DNA of 64,000 nucleotides. It comes from Chloroflexota bacterium (GTDB lineage Bacteria; Chloroflexota; Anaerolineae; Anaerolineales; Villigracilaceae). The notes beneath the pieces are model-generated. The model was not told the origin of the DNA and searched no databases. It saw nothing but the letters and a program-made list of their open reading frames with translations. The stretch covers positions 1 to 64,000 of the forward strand of contig JAAENC010000834.1 of the NCBI GenBank assembly GCA_024224815.1, read 5' to 3'. The position numbers were made by a program, and so were the translations under genes. Each line of letters begins with the position of its first letter. Within the stretch, counting starts at the first letter, position 1. Shown here in pieces: positions 41,368 through 50,962 of this stretch.

Positions 41368-42246
41368 CTACCCTCTCTCATTCCAAATATTCTCTGCCAG
41401 CTTCTTCCCCGTTGGCGTGGCGGCCAGCCCCCCTAAACCCGTCTCTTTGAGATTTTTATCCATCACTTTGCCGATATGCGCCATTGCGTCGATCACTTCA
41501 TCGGGCGGGATGATGCTCTCTATACCGGCCAAAGCCAAATCGATGGCGACAAAAGCTTGCGCCACGCCTGCTGCGTTTCTTTTTACACAGGGAACTTCTA
41601 CGAGACCGGCAACCGGATCACAAACGAGACCCAGCATATTTTTAAGGGTGATTCCAACTGCTTGCATCGACTGGCGTGGACTTCCGCCTAAAAGCGCAAC
41701 GCTTGCTCCGGCAGCCATCGCGGCTGCGCTCCCGGTTTCGGCTTGGCAGCCCCCCATCGCACCCGATACATTTGCGCGATTAACGATCACCATTCCGATT
41801 CCCGACGCGACAAAAAGCGCGTCCACAATTTCATCATCAGAGAAATGATGGCTTTCCTGTAATGTGATTAGTGTTGCTGGCAGAATCCCCGCTGAGCCAG
41901 CCGTTGGTGTAGCGACTATACAGCCCATGCCCGCATTGACTTCATTTACAGATAATGCTCTGGCAAGAGCGCGGCTCATGACAGAACCTGTGATGGCTTC
42001 ATTTTTATCTAGCCAATGCCACAATTTATGTGCGCTTCCGCCACTGATTCCGCTAATAGACCTAACCGGTTTATCTAATGCTTTTTGGGCGCTTTCTTTC
42101 ATGATCTCTAAGCGTTTCTGCATTTGTAAACGAATATCTACCTCTGCCTTTCCAGAGGTAACCATTTCGGTCTCTATCACCATACTGGCAAGACTTTTAT
42201 CCGTTTTCTCGGATTCTTTTACTAATTCCTGAAGAGATGCAAACAT
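41368..42246 (-). CDS. sdaAA: L-serine dehydratase, alpha subunit (iron-sulfur type)
   Basis: A 292-residue catalytic subunit of the [4Fe-4S] L-serine ammonia-lyase that makes pyruvate and ammonia. Cluster-related Cys residues are in GMGCIVATPTAGSAG, LVCDPVAG and EVPCVKRNAAG. It lies 5 nt after the beta-subunit gene. The split form is typical of anaerobes and Firmicutes-like bacteria. Confidence 0.93.
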   Translation of the reverse strand: MFASLQELVKESEKTDKSLASMVIETEMVTSGKAEVDIRLQMQKRLEIMKESAQKALDKPVRSISGISGGSAHKLWHWLDKNEAITGSVMSRALARALSVNEVNAGMGCIVATPTAGSAGILPATLITLQESHHFSDDEIVDALFVASGIGMVIVNRANVSGAMGGCQAETGSAAAMAAGASVALLGGSPRQSMQAVGITLKNMLGLVCDPVAGLVEVPCVKRNAAGVAQAFVAIDLALAGIESIIPPDEVIDAMAHIGKVMDKNLKETGLGGLAATPTGKKLAENIWNERG

Positions 42247-42251
42247 AGTTT

Positions 42252-42932
42252 TTACCTTTTAATTTTGTCTATCTGGCAAACCCACTCTACCCACGATAGT
42301 GCGCGGATTGCTTTGGTTCCACGTTCGGGAATAGGCTCGTCCGTTTCAAAGACCATAACCGCTTCTTTGTGATGGCGTAAACGCTCCACGCGCATATAAG
42401 CGATATTAATCTTGTTACTAACAAGTGCGCCCGTGACGTCATTTGTGGTGCCTGGCTGGTTTTTGCCGAAGATGAGCAGGGTGGCGTAATCGCCATTGAA
42501 TTTAACCTGCCGCCCCTGTACATTATTGATCTCTATAGCTCCACCGCCTAAAGATGCGCCCATCACATGCGCTTCTTTATCTTCACTCCAAAGAGAAAAT
42601 TGAACAGAATTAGGGTGAACATCTCCTAAATCGACAGTGTTAAATTGATAGTTAAGGCCTTCTTCTTTTGCAAGGCCAAAACTTTTTTTAATTCTTTCGT
42701 TATTAGCAGAGAGATTGAGTAAACCACCGATCAGGGCTTTATCTGTACCATGTCCTTTTGCTGTTTTCGCAAAAGAGCCGTGCAAATTGATTTCCACTCT
42801 TATTGGCTTTTGTCCTAAAACGGCTCTGGCGATCTGCCCCAAAAAGACCGCTCCTGCCGTATGCGAGCTGGATGGACCGATCATGATCGGTCCGATAATA
42901 TCAAATGCTGACATTTCTTTTGTTTCACGCAT
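42252..42932 (-). CDS. sdaAB: L-serine dehydratase, beta subunit
   Basis: A 226-residue subunit. The N-terminal domain (about 5-150) has GPIMIGPSSSHTAGAVFLG, and a C-terminal ACT domain (about 155-226; LLIFGKNQPGTTNDVTGALV) probably senses serine or stabilises the complex. AGAAGG precedes the ATG. It is the first gene of the sda operon, and no promoter stands out. Confidence 0.93.
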   Translation of the reverse strand: MRETKEMSAFDIIGPIMIGPSSSHTAGAVFLGQIARAVLGQKPIRVEINLHGSFAKTAKGHGTDKALIGGLLNLSANNERIKKSFGLAKEEGLNYQFNTVDLGDVHPNSVQFSLWSEDKEAHVMGASLGGGAIEINNVQGRQVKFNGDYATLLIFGKNQPGTTNDVTGALVSNKINIAYMRVERLRHHKEAVMVFETDEPIPERGTKAIRALSWVEWVCQIDKIKR

Positions 42933-43051
42933 TTTTGACCTTCTTTTTTTATGTCGATGATGGAAGTTGTGTAATGAAACCCTATTCTAGACCGAGAGTT
43001 GCATTTCTACAGAAACTCAGAGTGGCTAATTAGGTGGGCTTTAGAATTTTG

Positions 43052-43140
43052 TCATTGCGAGCGAAGTTTACGGAGCGTGGCAATCCCCCTTTCAACTTGG
43101 AGATCGCCGCGTCGAGCTAAAGCTCTCCTCGCGAAGACAT
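43052..43140. repeat. Dispersed intergenic repeat
   Basis: GTCATTGCGAGCGAAGTTTA ... GGCAATCCCC ... GGAGATCGCCGCG ... CTCCTCGCGAAGACATC. It is related to 16104 and 38767 and is the main content of the gap 42933-43238, along with the following terminator. Confidence 0.65.
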
Positions 43141-43190
43141 CCCCACTACATTATCCACTCCTCAGAAACTTGTCCTAAGTATCTTATAAA

Positions 43191-43221
43191 AAAGGAGCTG
43201 TTCATATTGAACAGCTCCTTT
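43191..43221 (-). terminator. Terminator of the envelope-protein operon
   Basis: The 14-bp stem AAAGGAGCTGTTCA / TGAACAGCTCCTTT has a 3-nt loop. On the minus strand it follows the gene at 43239 and ends in T residues. Confidence 0.88.
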
Positions 43222-43238
43222 CTACATAATTTATCCGT

Positions 43239-44132
43239 TTATTGTATGATCGGCTGGAACATAAAGTTCCGTGTTTGACTGTCACTTTCTCCTAAAGAGA
43301 GTGAGTGTGGGTTCGTCGAACTCGCTTGCCATGTCCCGCCAATATTCGGGAGGGAGCTAAGATCTACCGTCACACAGTATTCCCCGGCTGGGAGCGAGGG
43401 GAAGATATAACCACCATCACCTGCTGTTAGGGCTGTTTTATAGCCGCTAGAGGGGCAAGCGCCATTACCCAAGAATATAGTTGCTCCTGCAATGGGTGTA
43501 TCGGCGGGATTTAAACTGCCACTGCCATTTTCATCACGAAAGACTTTACCTGATATAGTGCTATTTGCAGCAACAACGATCGTGGCTGTTGCTGTCGGGG
43601 GCAGGGATGTGGATGTTGACGGAAGATTCGTTGCCGTAGGCTCATCTGTAGCGGCAGGGGGCGATGTTGCGCTCGGCAAAATGCTCGTTGCTGAAGGCGT
43701 GCCACCTGGGGCCAAAGTTTCGGTTGGCACAGAAATTGTTGGGGCTTGGAGGGTCGGGGCATCCTGCTCACCGACGATTACTGTTATTTTAGCGGATTCA
43801 AGTTCACCATCCGCACTCGAAACGCGCACGCTAATTGTATATGTCCCTGCTTCGGTTGGCGTCCAAGGTTGATAGATGCTTCCCGCGCCCAAAGGCGTAT
43901 CCAGATTATCAGTCCGATAGATAGAATCATTCACGATCAATGCAGAAGATGTGATGTTGGATGCACCAGCCTGGCTCAGAATATCGACGGTATCTCCAAC
44001 ATTTAAATGTGTCCCATCTAGGGGCGACATGATAACGACCGTGCCCGAACTTGCTCCCATCATGGAGGCGGGTATATTGCACGAGGTCAAAAGCAAAAGA
44101 GTGACTAAGAAAGAAAGTGTTTTTATACGCAT
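43239..44132 (-). CDS. Surface lipoprotein with Ig-like domain, Pro/Thr/Ser linker and SdrD-B-like domain
   Basis: A 297-residue protein. The lipobox LLLTSC gives Cys18. An Ig-like beta domain (about 28-120) is followed by a low-complexity Thr/Ser/Pro/Ala stretch (about 125-190), likely extended or glycosylated. The last part (about 192-297) has ISGKVFRDENGSGSLNPADTP, matching the SdrD B / Cna-B-like fold with a Ca2+-type DxNxxG loop. It lies 9 nt after the large membrane-anchored gene and is co-transcribed with it. An envelope structural or adhesive role is inferred. Confidence 0.75.
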   Translation of the reverse strand: MRIKTLSFLVTLLLLTSCNIPASMMGASSGTVVIMSPLDGTHLNVGDTVDILSQAGASNITSSALIVNDSIYRTDNLDTPLGAGSIYQPWTPTEAGTYTISVRVSSADGELESAKITVIVGEQDAPTLQAPTISVPTETLAPGGTPSATSILPSATSPPAATDEPTATNLPSTSTSLPPTATATIVVAANSTISGKVFRDENGSGSLNPADTPIAGATIFLGNGACPSSGYKTALTAGDGGYIFPSLPAGEYCVTVDLSSLPNIGGTWQASSTNPHSLSLGESDSQTRNFMFQPIIQ

Positions 44133-44141
44133 GATATTCTC

Positions 44142-46754
44142 CTACTGACCGATTTCGACTTCGTTATATGTTTCTCCGCAGGTAGGCACTGCAATATAGC
44201 CTCTGCTATCACCATAGGCGCCGTATAAAATATGCCCTGTATCTGAGGTAGTTCCCCCTGCTATGCGATATTTATATCTGAGATTATCGTCTGCTATAGC
44301 ACTGCATAACAGACCAGTATCTGTCACTGCCTGATGATTAATCGACACCGGTAAAATGGCCAATTGATCCGGGTCCATTTCATCGGGCACATCACCAAAG
44401 GCAAAAGATTCAACGCCTATTTCTCTAAAAACCGTGACTGTATCAATATTAAAATACTCAAGATTTGGATCTCGAGATTCTAGTGAAGCTGCTGAATAAC
44501 GAATATCAACACAATATGCATCTCCACAAGCATATCCATTTAGCTGCGTAATATCCGGAATCATGTCATAAGTAGGCAAACAGGGCGGGCTTTTGATTGT
44601 CGTCGGTTGTGATCGGTTTCGTTGCTCACCATCCACAAAAAGGTAAACCCTAAACGTATATTCAATGCCACCACATTGAACTCTGGTCATATTCCATGCT
44701 AATTCACGTGCGGTAGTATTCGTTTCGATATATTCTGTCCAATGCTCCGGAGGTTGACCAACCAGCGTTTCAAGAGGGTCTATTTGAAGTATAAATTTAT
44801 ATTCGTTTCCTTCGGGCCATGCAAAGTTTGAAGGAAGAATAACTTCTGACAGAATAACGGGGACGGAAAGTGAACGCGGTCTTTCTACCTTTTGCCAATC
44901 TGGCACAAGCCAAGTATCGTATATAAAACCGGGCGTTAGCTTTAAAGAAAGATCAACAATTTGGTCGCTGCATCCAAAATCTGTGAGTTGCGTATAAGCC
45001 GTAGCAAGGTGGTTCTCTGGCTCCGAAAAAGGACCTTTATAGAGATTGAGTGTATAGAAATAGTCAGTATTACAAATAATATTCTGATCGAATCTCGTGA
45101 AGTCCATACTCTCCCCATGCACCCATTCCCCTTTGAACAAAGCTTCTTCCGCCAAAATATCTCCCTGTCCCTGTGGCGGTTGATAACGGACAATATCAAA
45201 AGAAATATCGCCACTGGGCCAATTCGGGTTCTGGAGGATATTCCATGCCAAAGTTGCCGTGCCTGAGCTGTTTACGCTCACGTTAAAATCTGTAATTTGG
45301 AAATCGTCACTTGTGCAGTCAGCAGTAACAAGGGATTCACTTCCATCACCTGCTACATCTATCCAGACCCAGGGTTGGTCATCAAGAACCCACCACCCAT
45401 TGACTGAGTATCTAACACTTGCACCGCAATTAGCATTTTCATCCAGAAAAGTAAATGACTCTCCTGCATGGATTGTCTTTTTCTCTGGATAATCCATTTC
45501 GAAAATTTTATGTCTTCGTGGATCATTCAGGTTGTCACGTTTTACTTCAAAAGAATAATGTGTATCTTCAGAGGGAGCATCAATTGTGCAGTTATAAGTT
45601 AGGGTGACTAAATTTCCATTTTCTTGCTGCGCAACGGACATTGTATAACAAGCTTCTTCCTCCTCTAAAACTTCTTCTGGCCACAAATCGTCAAGATTAA
45701 ATTCGTTTTCTTGTGTTCTTGCATCAAATAAGCCCTGTACTGTGGCAGGATTATGCAAAACGATTGCGGGGAGCAAAGCGTTATCTGTGCCAATGACTTC
45801 AACCAGCTCAACTTGTCTTTCTGAAGCCTGCCCGCTGCTATCTATCGCCACAACGGAGATATGCCATGTCCCTTCATAGATCCACGCATAAGTATCATCC
45901 ACTGTGCAGGAAGGTTGAGAACAGGACGAGCTAGTGACGGAAAATTCGCCTGTCTCCGCATTTTCAAAAAGGATATTCAGCCGCTCCACTTCGAGATCGT
46001 CCGTGGCTTCAATATGATAGGCGATCTGAACCGACTGCCCATTCCGACTTGCCTCTGCGCTAAAAACCGCAATCGTCGGGATAGCATCCTGAGATTCATC
46101 CAGACCTTCCAAATCCAAATTTTCTTCAGTAAGGGGGTCTCTCACCAAAGGTTCTTCATCCGGAGAAATTGGCTCACCAAGAATCTCCCCATCTTCACCC
46201 ACCGGCATAATCTGCCCGATGCCAGCATCAACGGCAGCAATATCGCCAGTCTCACCTTCAGAGCCATCGCTACTGCTATCTGTTCCGGTATTATTCTCAT
46301 CACCCTGTCCACCACCAGAATCATTAACAGCCGGCGGGATATAAACAAAATCCAGCGTTTTCCGCTCTGCGCGCGCTCGAACACCAACAAGTAATGAAGC
46401 AGATTCACTGACCTGGTTTACGCTATCATAAACAAGAGCTTCCAAAGTGTGCTTCCCAAGTGAAGTTGCATACCAGGGGAAAGCAAGGGTTAAAACATTC
46501 TCCCCAGAGGCACTTTCTTCAGAGTAAACTTCCCCGTCAACTTTCAAAATAACCCGAGAAATCCCCGCTTCGGCTTCTGCGTATACAGAAACAGCGAGTC
46601 CATCGCCTGATTCCAAAATAAGAGAACTCTCTGGCGAAATAATTCTTGCAATTGGCTTCTCTCCGGCCTGAAAATAGCGCCAAGCCAAATAGGCCCCAAA
46701 GCCAAGAGCCAAACAAAGAAAAAAACCAATAAGCACATACCACAAGCGTTTCAT
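44142..46754 (-). CDS. Large membrane-anchored exported protein with Ig/FnIII-like domains
   Basis: An 870-residue protein starting at ATG 46754, behind GGAGGAGG; a longer opening to 46820 lacks a site. An N-terminal helix (about 5-27) anchors it. Next come an Ig-like domain (about 32-125), an acidic, Gly/Ser-rich disordered segment (about 135-215), another Ig-like domain (about 225-320) and several beta domains with scattered Cys pairs to the end. It was not recognised as a whole. It heads a two-gene operon with the lipoprotein downstream. Confidence 0.7.
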   Translation of the reverse strand: MKRLWYVLIGFFLCLALGFGAYLAWRYFQAGEKPIARIISPESSLILESGDGLAVSVYAEAEAGISRVILKVDGEVYSEESASGENVLTLAFPWYATSLGKHTLEALVYDSVNQVSESASLLVGVRARAERKTLDFVYIPPAVNDSGGGQGDENNTGTDSSSDGSEGETGDIAAVDAGIGQIMPVGEDGEILGEPISPDEEPLVRDPLTEENLDLEGLDESQDAIPTIAVFSAEASRNGQSVQIAYHIEATDDLEVERLNILFENAETGEFSVTSSSCSQPSCTVDDTYAWIYEGTWHISVVAIDSSGQASERQVELVEVIGTDNALLPAIVLHNPATVQGLFDARTQENEFNLDDLWPEEVLEEEEACYTMSVAQQENGNLVTLTYNCTIDAPSEDTHYSFEVKRDNLNDPRRHKIFEMDYPEKKTIHAGESFTFLDENANCGASVRYSVNGWWVLDDQPWVWIDVAGDGSESLVTADCTSDDFQITDFNVSVNSSGTATLAWNILQNPNWPSGDISFDIVRYQPPQGQGDILAEEALFKGEWVHGESMDFTRFDQNIICNTDYFYTLNLYKGPFSEPENHLATAYTQLTDFGCSDQIVDLSLKLTPGFIYDTWLVPDWQKVERPRSLSVPVILSEVILPSNFAWPEGNEYKFILQIDPLETLVGQPPEHWTEYIETNTTARELAWNMTRVQCGGIEYTFRVYLFVDGEQRNRSQPTTIKSPPCLPTYDMIPDITQLNGYACGDAYCVDIRYSAASLESRDPNLEYFNIDTVTVFREIGVESFAFGDVPDEMDPDQLAILPVSINHQAVTDTGLLCSAIADDNLRYKYRIAGGTTSDTGHILYGAYGDSRGYIAVPTCGETYNEVEIGQ

Positions 46755-46842
46755 AAAACCTCCTCCAAGAACAAAACAATATCGGTAGATTTTATCAGAG
46801 AACAACAAGCTTCCTTTCACTCATCAGTACTACGCTAAAGAA

Positions 46843-46873
46843 TCAAAAAGTCCGTTAGAAACGGACTTTTTGA
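46843..46873 (-). terminator. Terminator of the 233-residue envelope protein gene
   Basis: AAAAAGTCCGTT pairs with AACGGACTTTTT across a 3-nt loop; the stem can extend by TC/GA on either side. Confidence 0.88.
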
Positions 46874-46898
46874 TAAGCACAAATTTCAGCTTTACGCT

Positions 46899-47600
46899 CT
46901 ATCGCTTGGTTGCCTCGAAGTGAAAATATTCGGGTGATGAGCCACTTATCGTACTTCCTGAAATCTGCACATCAGCATAAACACTTCCGCTTTCCTTTTG
47001 CACTTCATCTCCAGAGGGACAGCCAGATCGTTTAAATTCCTTAGATCTATCTATAAAAATCTCTATCTTCCCCGCGGTGTCCACAAGTTTTCCGCTGAGC
47101 GTGCCATTTTCTGTGATGGACATCTGGGTAACGCAGGTTTGCTTAGGGTCCCCCCATGCAATAGGTTCTGTTGTCATACTCCATACCGAAGTCAACGAGC
47201 CTGTTATTGTCCCATCGTCGGCAATAATGATCGTGATTTCATCCGAAACAACAGCTCCGCCCCAATACCCTACCCAAACTTCTCCAAGAGTCGTTGTCCC
47301 AGCATAGGTTCCGGCTATATCGAAAATATCATCTTCGCCGGACGAAGCACTCTCCTGTTCAAAAGCTGGAGCAGAATTCTCCTCGCCGGGAAGTTCTCCA
47401 GCGGGCTCTTCGATTTCTGGGGCTTGTGCTTCATTAAAACTAAAATCTTCTGAGTTAATCTGAGACCAAGTATATCCCGCCACAAGCAACCCAATAATCA
47501 TCAATCCACCAAACCCGATAAAAGTACCCAGAAAACCGAAAAGACACCCCGGTCTTTGAAGAATCGGTTTTTTCTTTGCTGAATTTCCTGCCTGTGACAT
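46899..47600 (-). CDS. Membrane-anchored exported protein of unknown function
   Basis: A 233-residue protein with one transmembrane helix (about 22-45), an acidic Pro/Glu-rich linker (about 55-90) and a beta-rich C-terminal domain (about 93-233) with two Cys that may pair. The motif DGTITGSLTSVWSM and the following strands resemble lipocalin- or META-like barrels only weakly. GGAGG precedes the ATG. It is monocistronic. Confidence 0.65.
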   Translation of the reverse strand: MSQAGNSAKKKPILQRPGCLFGFLGTFIGFGGLMIIGLLVAGYTWSQINSEDFSFNEAQAPEIEEPAGELPGEENSAPAFEQESASSGEDDIFDIAGTYAGTTTLGEVWVGYWGGAVVSDEITIIIADDGTITGSLTSVWSMTTEPIAWGDPKQTCVTQMSITENGTLSGKLVDTAGKIEIFIDRSKEFKRSGCPSGDEVQKESGSVYADVQISGSTISGSSPEYFHFEATKR

Positions 47601-47721
47601 AGAACACCTCCATAATTGAAAGAATCTACAATTTCATTATACAAAGGGAGATATGGAAAGCAAGAAGACCTTGTGCTAAAAAGCACATACTTTCTGTACC
47701 GTTCATCTATACTAAAGGGCG

Positions 47722-47727
47722 TATAAT
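47722..47727 (+). promoter_or_regulatory. -10 box of the second SLC13 permease gene, apparently leaderless
   Basis: A perfect TATAAT ends 7 nt before the ATG at 47735, and the intervening bases are all C, without a ribosome binding site. No clear -35 box. Confidence 0.6.
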
Positions 47728-47734
47728 CCCCCCC

Positions 47735-49606
47735 ATGACATTCGAAATGCTTCTCACCCTCGGTATTCTTGCCTTCGCGATCATATTCTTCGTCACCGAA
47801 TGGCTACGCGTAGACGTAGTTGCCCTCGTTGTCGTTATCACGCTAATGGTTACGCAAATTCTTGAACCCAGCGAAGCAATTGCCGGGTTTTCAAGCCCCG
47901 TCGTACTCACAATAGCATCGCTTTTCATCATTGGCGGGGCAATTTTGCAGACAGGCTTGGCAGCGTCTATTGGCAGGCAGATTCTCAAAGTAGCAGGGGG
48001 CGGGCAAACAAGCCTAATGATCGCAGTAATGCTCACGGTGGCAATCCTGTCTGCATTCATGAGCGATACGGGCACAGTCGCTGTTTTGCTCCCCGCAGTT
48101 ATTAGCATGGCATCCAGCGTCCAGCTTAGCCCATCCAAATTGCTTATTCCACTCTCTTTTGGGGCACTTTTAGGCGGATCAGCAACACTCATCGGCACCC
48201 CGCCCAACATCATCGTTAGCGATCTTTTGCATGAGAATGGTTTAGAGCCTTTTCAGTTTTTTGATTATTCTCCAATCGGATTGATTCTCATTATCAGCGG
48301 GATTCTTTTCATGGTCACACTTGGGAAAAAGATGTTACCCGATCGCACCCGTGAAAAAGGCTTGCTACGCTTCGAAACACCGGAGGAGATCGCCGAGCGT
48401 TATCGGCTCCCCGATAATCTTTATCGGATACGTGTACGAAAAGCATCTACCTTAATTGGCAAAAATATCGTTGAAGGAGAGTTTGGCGCGCGTTATAGCG
48501 TGAATATTCTCGAAATTCGACGCAAACCAGAAGCCCGAACAATGGTCAAGCTCGGTGAAACGCGCCTTATTTGGCAAGCGGATAAGGAAAAGGGAATAAA
48601 ACCTTCCACAGAAATCACTTTTCAACCAGATGATGTGCTCATTGCACAAGGCACCGTAGACGATATTACGCATCTCGCCGCCTCATGGAATTTAGGCGTT
48701 CAACCCGCGAAACCTGCAGACGAAAAAGCGATCAGCAACGAAGAAATTGGCATCGCTGAAGTACTGCTGCCTCAGCGCTCACGTCTGGTAGGAAAAACCT
48801 TGCCAAAACTCAGTTTTGGGCGCATTTATAAATTAACGGTTCTCGGCATTCAACGCCCCGGCGGAAAAAAGGATTTAAATCTGAAAACCACTCGTCTACG
48901 ATTTGGCGACACCTTACTCGTACAAGGTTCCTGGGAGAATATCCTGAACCTACGCCAAAAACGCCGTGATTTCGTCGTAATGGGACACCCCGAAGAAATG
49001 CAAGGCCCCACCCAGCGCGAAAAAGCTCCGCTAGCGGGAATCATTTTGCTCGGCATGTTACTAACGATGGTCGGGGAATTTATGCCGCTAACAACATCTT
49101 CGATGTTAGCCGCCTTATTAATGATCTTAACCGGCTGTCTAACAATAGATGATGCCTACAGCGTTATCGACTGGAAAAGTATCGTTCTTGTGGCGGGGAT
49201 GCTCCCAATGAGCGCGGCATTATCAAAAGTTGGGCTGATTGATTTGCTCGCATCCAATTTAACGGTAGCCCTTGGCTCGCTTAACCCCATCTGGATCATT
49301 GGCGGGTTATTCCTGACAACATCTATCTTTACGCAAGTGCTCTCTAATACTGCAACGGCTGTCCTAATCGCCCCGCTGGCCTTGGCGATTGGGCAAAATC
49401 TGGGCATTCAACCCCACGCATTATTAATGTCTGTAGCAATCGCTGCTTCGATGGCATTCGCTTCCCCCGTCGCTTCCCCCGTAAATACCCTCGTCATGGG
49501 TGCAGGCAATTATCGCTTCAGCGACTACATCAAAGTCGGCGCACCGATGATCTTGATCTCGATGGTGATTACGATGTTTGTTTTGCCCTTGTTATTTCCT
49601 TTTTAG
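47735..49606 (+). CDS. SLC13/DASS-type permease with two RCK_C domains
   Basis: A 623-residue paralogue of the permease at 5763. The N-terminal membrane half ends after GTPPNIIVSDLL. Two RCK_C domains follow (about 215-315 and 328-405), then the C-terminal membrane half (about 420-623) with FASPVASPVNTLVMG. It is a predicted Na+-coupled anion importer gated by a small ligand at the RCK_C domains. It has two fewer RCK_C domains than its paralogue. No ribosome binding site. Confidence 0.85.
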   Translation: MTFEMLLTLGILAFAIIFFVTEWLRVDVVALVVVITLMVTQILEPSEAIAGFSSPVVLTIASLFIIGGAILQTGLAASIGRQILKVAGGGQTSLMIAVMLTVAILSAFMSDTGTVAVLLPAVISMASSVQLSPSKLLIPLSFGALLGGSATLIGTPPNIIVSDLLHENGLEPFQFFDYSPIGLILIISGILFMVTLGKKMLPDRTREKGLLRFETPEEIAERYRLPDNLYRIRVRKASTLIGKNIVEGEFGARYSVNILEIRRKPEARTMVKLGETRLIWQADKEKGIKPSTEITFQPDDVLIAQGTVDDITHLAASWNLGVQPAKPADEKAISNEEIGIAEVLLPQRSRLVGKTLPKLSFGRIYKLTVLGIQRPGGKKDLNLKTTRLRFGDTLLVQGSWENILNLRQKRRDFVVMGHPEEMQGPTQREKAPLAGIILLGMLLTMVGEFMPLTTSSMLAALLMILTGCLTIDDAYSVIDWKSIVLVAGMLPMSAALSKVGLIDLLASNLTVALGSLNPIWIIGGLFLTTSIFTQVLSNTATAVLIAPLALAIGQNLGIQPHALLMSVAIAASMAFASPVASPVNTLVMGAGNYRFSDYIKVGAPMILISMVITMFVLPLLFPF

Positions 49607-49626
49607 AAATAAATTTCCCATATAAA

Positions 49627-49655
49627 AAGAGCCGAGCGATAATCACTCGGCTCTT
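49627..49655 (+). terminator. Terminator after SLC13 permease gene
   Basis: The 10-bp stem AAGAGCCGAG / CTCGGCTCTT with a 9-nt loop. The T run is short, but an A run on the other side would serve minus-strand transcripts. Confidence 0.7.
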
Positions 49656-49751
49656 CATCTGTGCTTTTTTTCTAGCGAGATTGAAATCTCTGCTCAGGCA
49701 GGAAGTCCCTTTAAACGGGCTTGGTATCTGAGCCGAAAATTCATTTTCGGG

Positions 49752-50321
49752 CTAACATACCAACTTCCACGCAGCGGGCAAAGCCAGCGCAGCCAAAACC
49801 ATCTTAATTGCATCGCCGACCAAAAATGGTAGCACGCCCAAAGCAAGTGCTTTTTCAATGCCAAAAAGAACTGTCAGCCAGCCTGCACCGAAAAGATAAA
49901 TCACAAAAGTTCCTACAAGAAAAGGAACTAAAGATGTGCGCAAATTACGCTCTAAGCCGCGCTCTGCCATTTTACCGATCAAATACGCCGCCACGACAAA
50001 ACCGACCAAATATCCCAACGTTGCGCCAGAAAGATAGGCCATCCCAGACGCGCCGCCAGCGAAAACGGGCAAGCCAAAAGCGCCCAAGGCTGTGTAAAAA
50101 ATCATTGAAGCGGCACCACGTTTTGATCCCAAAGTTGCACCGACGAGCAAAACGGCAAAGGTTTGCCCCGTCAGCGGGACAGGCGTAAAGGGCAGCAAGA
50201 TTTTAATTTGCGCTAAAAGTGCAACAAAAATCGCACCGCTAAAAACAAGCATCAAATCACGCAGGCGAGCATCTGTGCGCGGAAAAGTTCGTGCATAAAG
50301 TGTTGGGGCAAAGGTTGTCAT
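49752..50321 (-). CDS. bioY: Biotin transporter BioY (ECF S component)
   Basis: A 189-residue membrane protein with six helices and the BioY signature PVPLTGQTFAVLLVGATLG, followed by YLSGATLGYLVGF and VGDAIKMVLAAL. It binds biotin for uptake. No energy-coupling ATPase or T component is adjacent, so it relies on a shared module or works alone. No BirA operator was seen upstream. Confidence 0.92.
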   Translation of the reverse strand: MTTFAPTLYARTFPRTDARLRDLMLVFSGAIFVALLAQIKILLPFTPVPLTGQTFAVLLVGATLGSKRGAASMIFYTALGAFGLPVFAGGASGMAYLSGATLGYLVGFVVAAYLIGKMAERGLERNLRTSLVPFLVGTFVIYLFGAGWLTVLFGIEKALALGVLPFLVGDAIKMVLAALALPAAWKLVC

Positions 50322-50557
50322 TAGAAACTCCTAAAAAGAAAAAAGTTAGAAAGATATTCGCTTCTAAAAAGTGCGACGCACTCCAGGTTGAACGAAATCC
50401 TAATAGAGAAAGCCTGGCCATCTCCGTTTAGCAATAACCCATATCGCTAAAATAGGTTATGCCAACAACTCCTTGTTCAAAATCACACAAAAACTTGCCT
50501 TTTACCTAAAACCATGCTATTTTTAGCCATAGATTATCATTGCCAAAGGACCTACTT

Positions 50558-50947
50558 ATGTCAGACGCTCAGAAAACTGTCATTATCGTTGAAGATGAAA
50601 AAGACGCAGCAGAAATGTTCGCAGAGATGATGCGCGTCAGTGGGTACAAAGTCACAAAAATCTTTAGCAGCACCCCCGCCATCGGCATTATCGCCGCCGA
50701 AAACCCGGATGTTGTTATCCTCGATGTAATGATGCCCGATATTTCAGGGCTTGAAGTTTTGCGCTATATGCGCCGAGAGCCAGCCCTGCAAGATACCCCC
50801 GTCATTTTGGTTTCAGCCAAAAGCATGCCATCAGATATTAAAATAGGGATGGATGCCGGAGCCTCGAGCTACCTGACAAAACCTGTCAGTTTTTTAGACC
50901 TTAAAAAAACAGTGGATGAACTAGTCGTCCACGCACCTGCCCTTTAA
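50558..50947 (+). CDS. Stand-alone response-regulator receiver
   Basis: A 129-residue CheY-like receiver with no output domain. The acidic pocket is in VEDEKDA, the phospho-acceptor Asp in VVILDVMMPD, the switch Ser in LVSAKS and the Lys in YLTKPVS. The start at ATG 50558 follows AAAGGA; a TTG at 50540 is less likely. No histidine kinase is adjacent. Confidence 0.88.
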   Translation: MSDAQKTVIIVEDEKDAAEMFAEMMRVSGYKVTKIFSSTPAIGIIAAENPDVVILDVMMPDISGLEVLRYMRREPALQDTPVILVSAKSMPSDIKIGMDAGASSYLTKPVSFLDLKKTVDELVVHAPAL

Positions 50948-50962
50948 CTTGCTCGGCACTTA

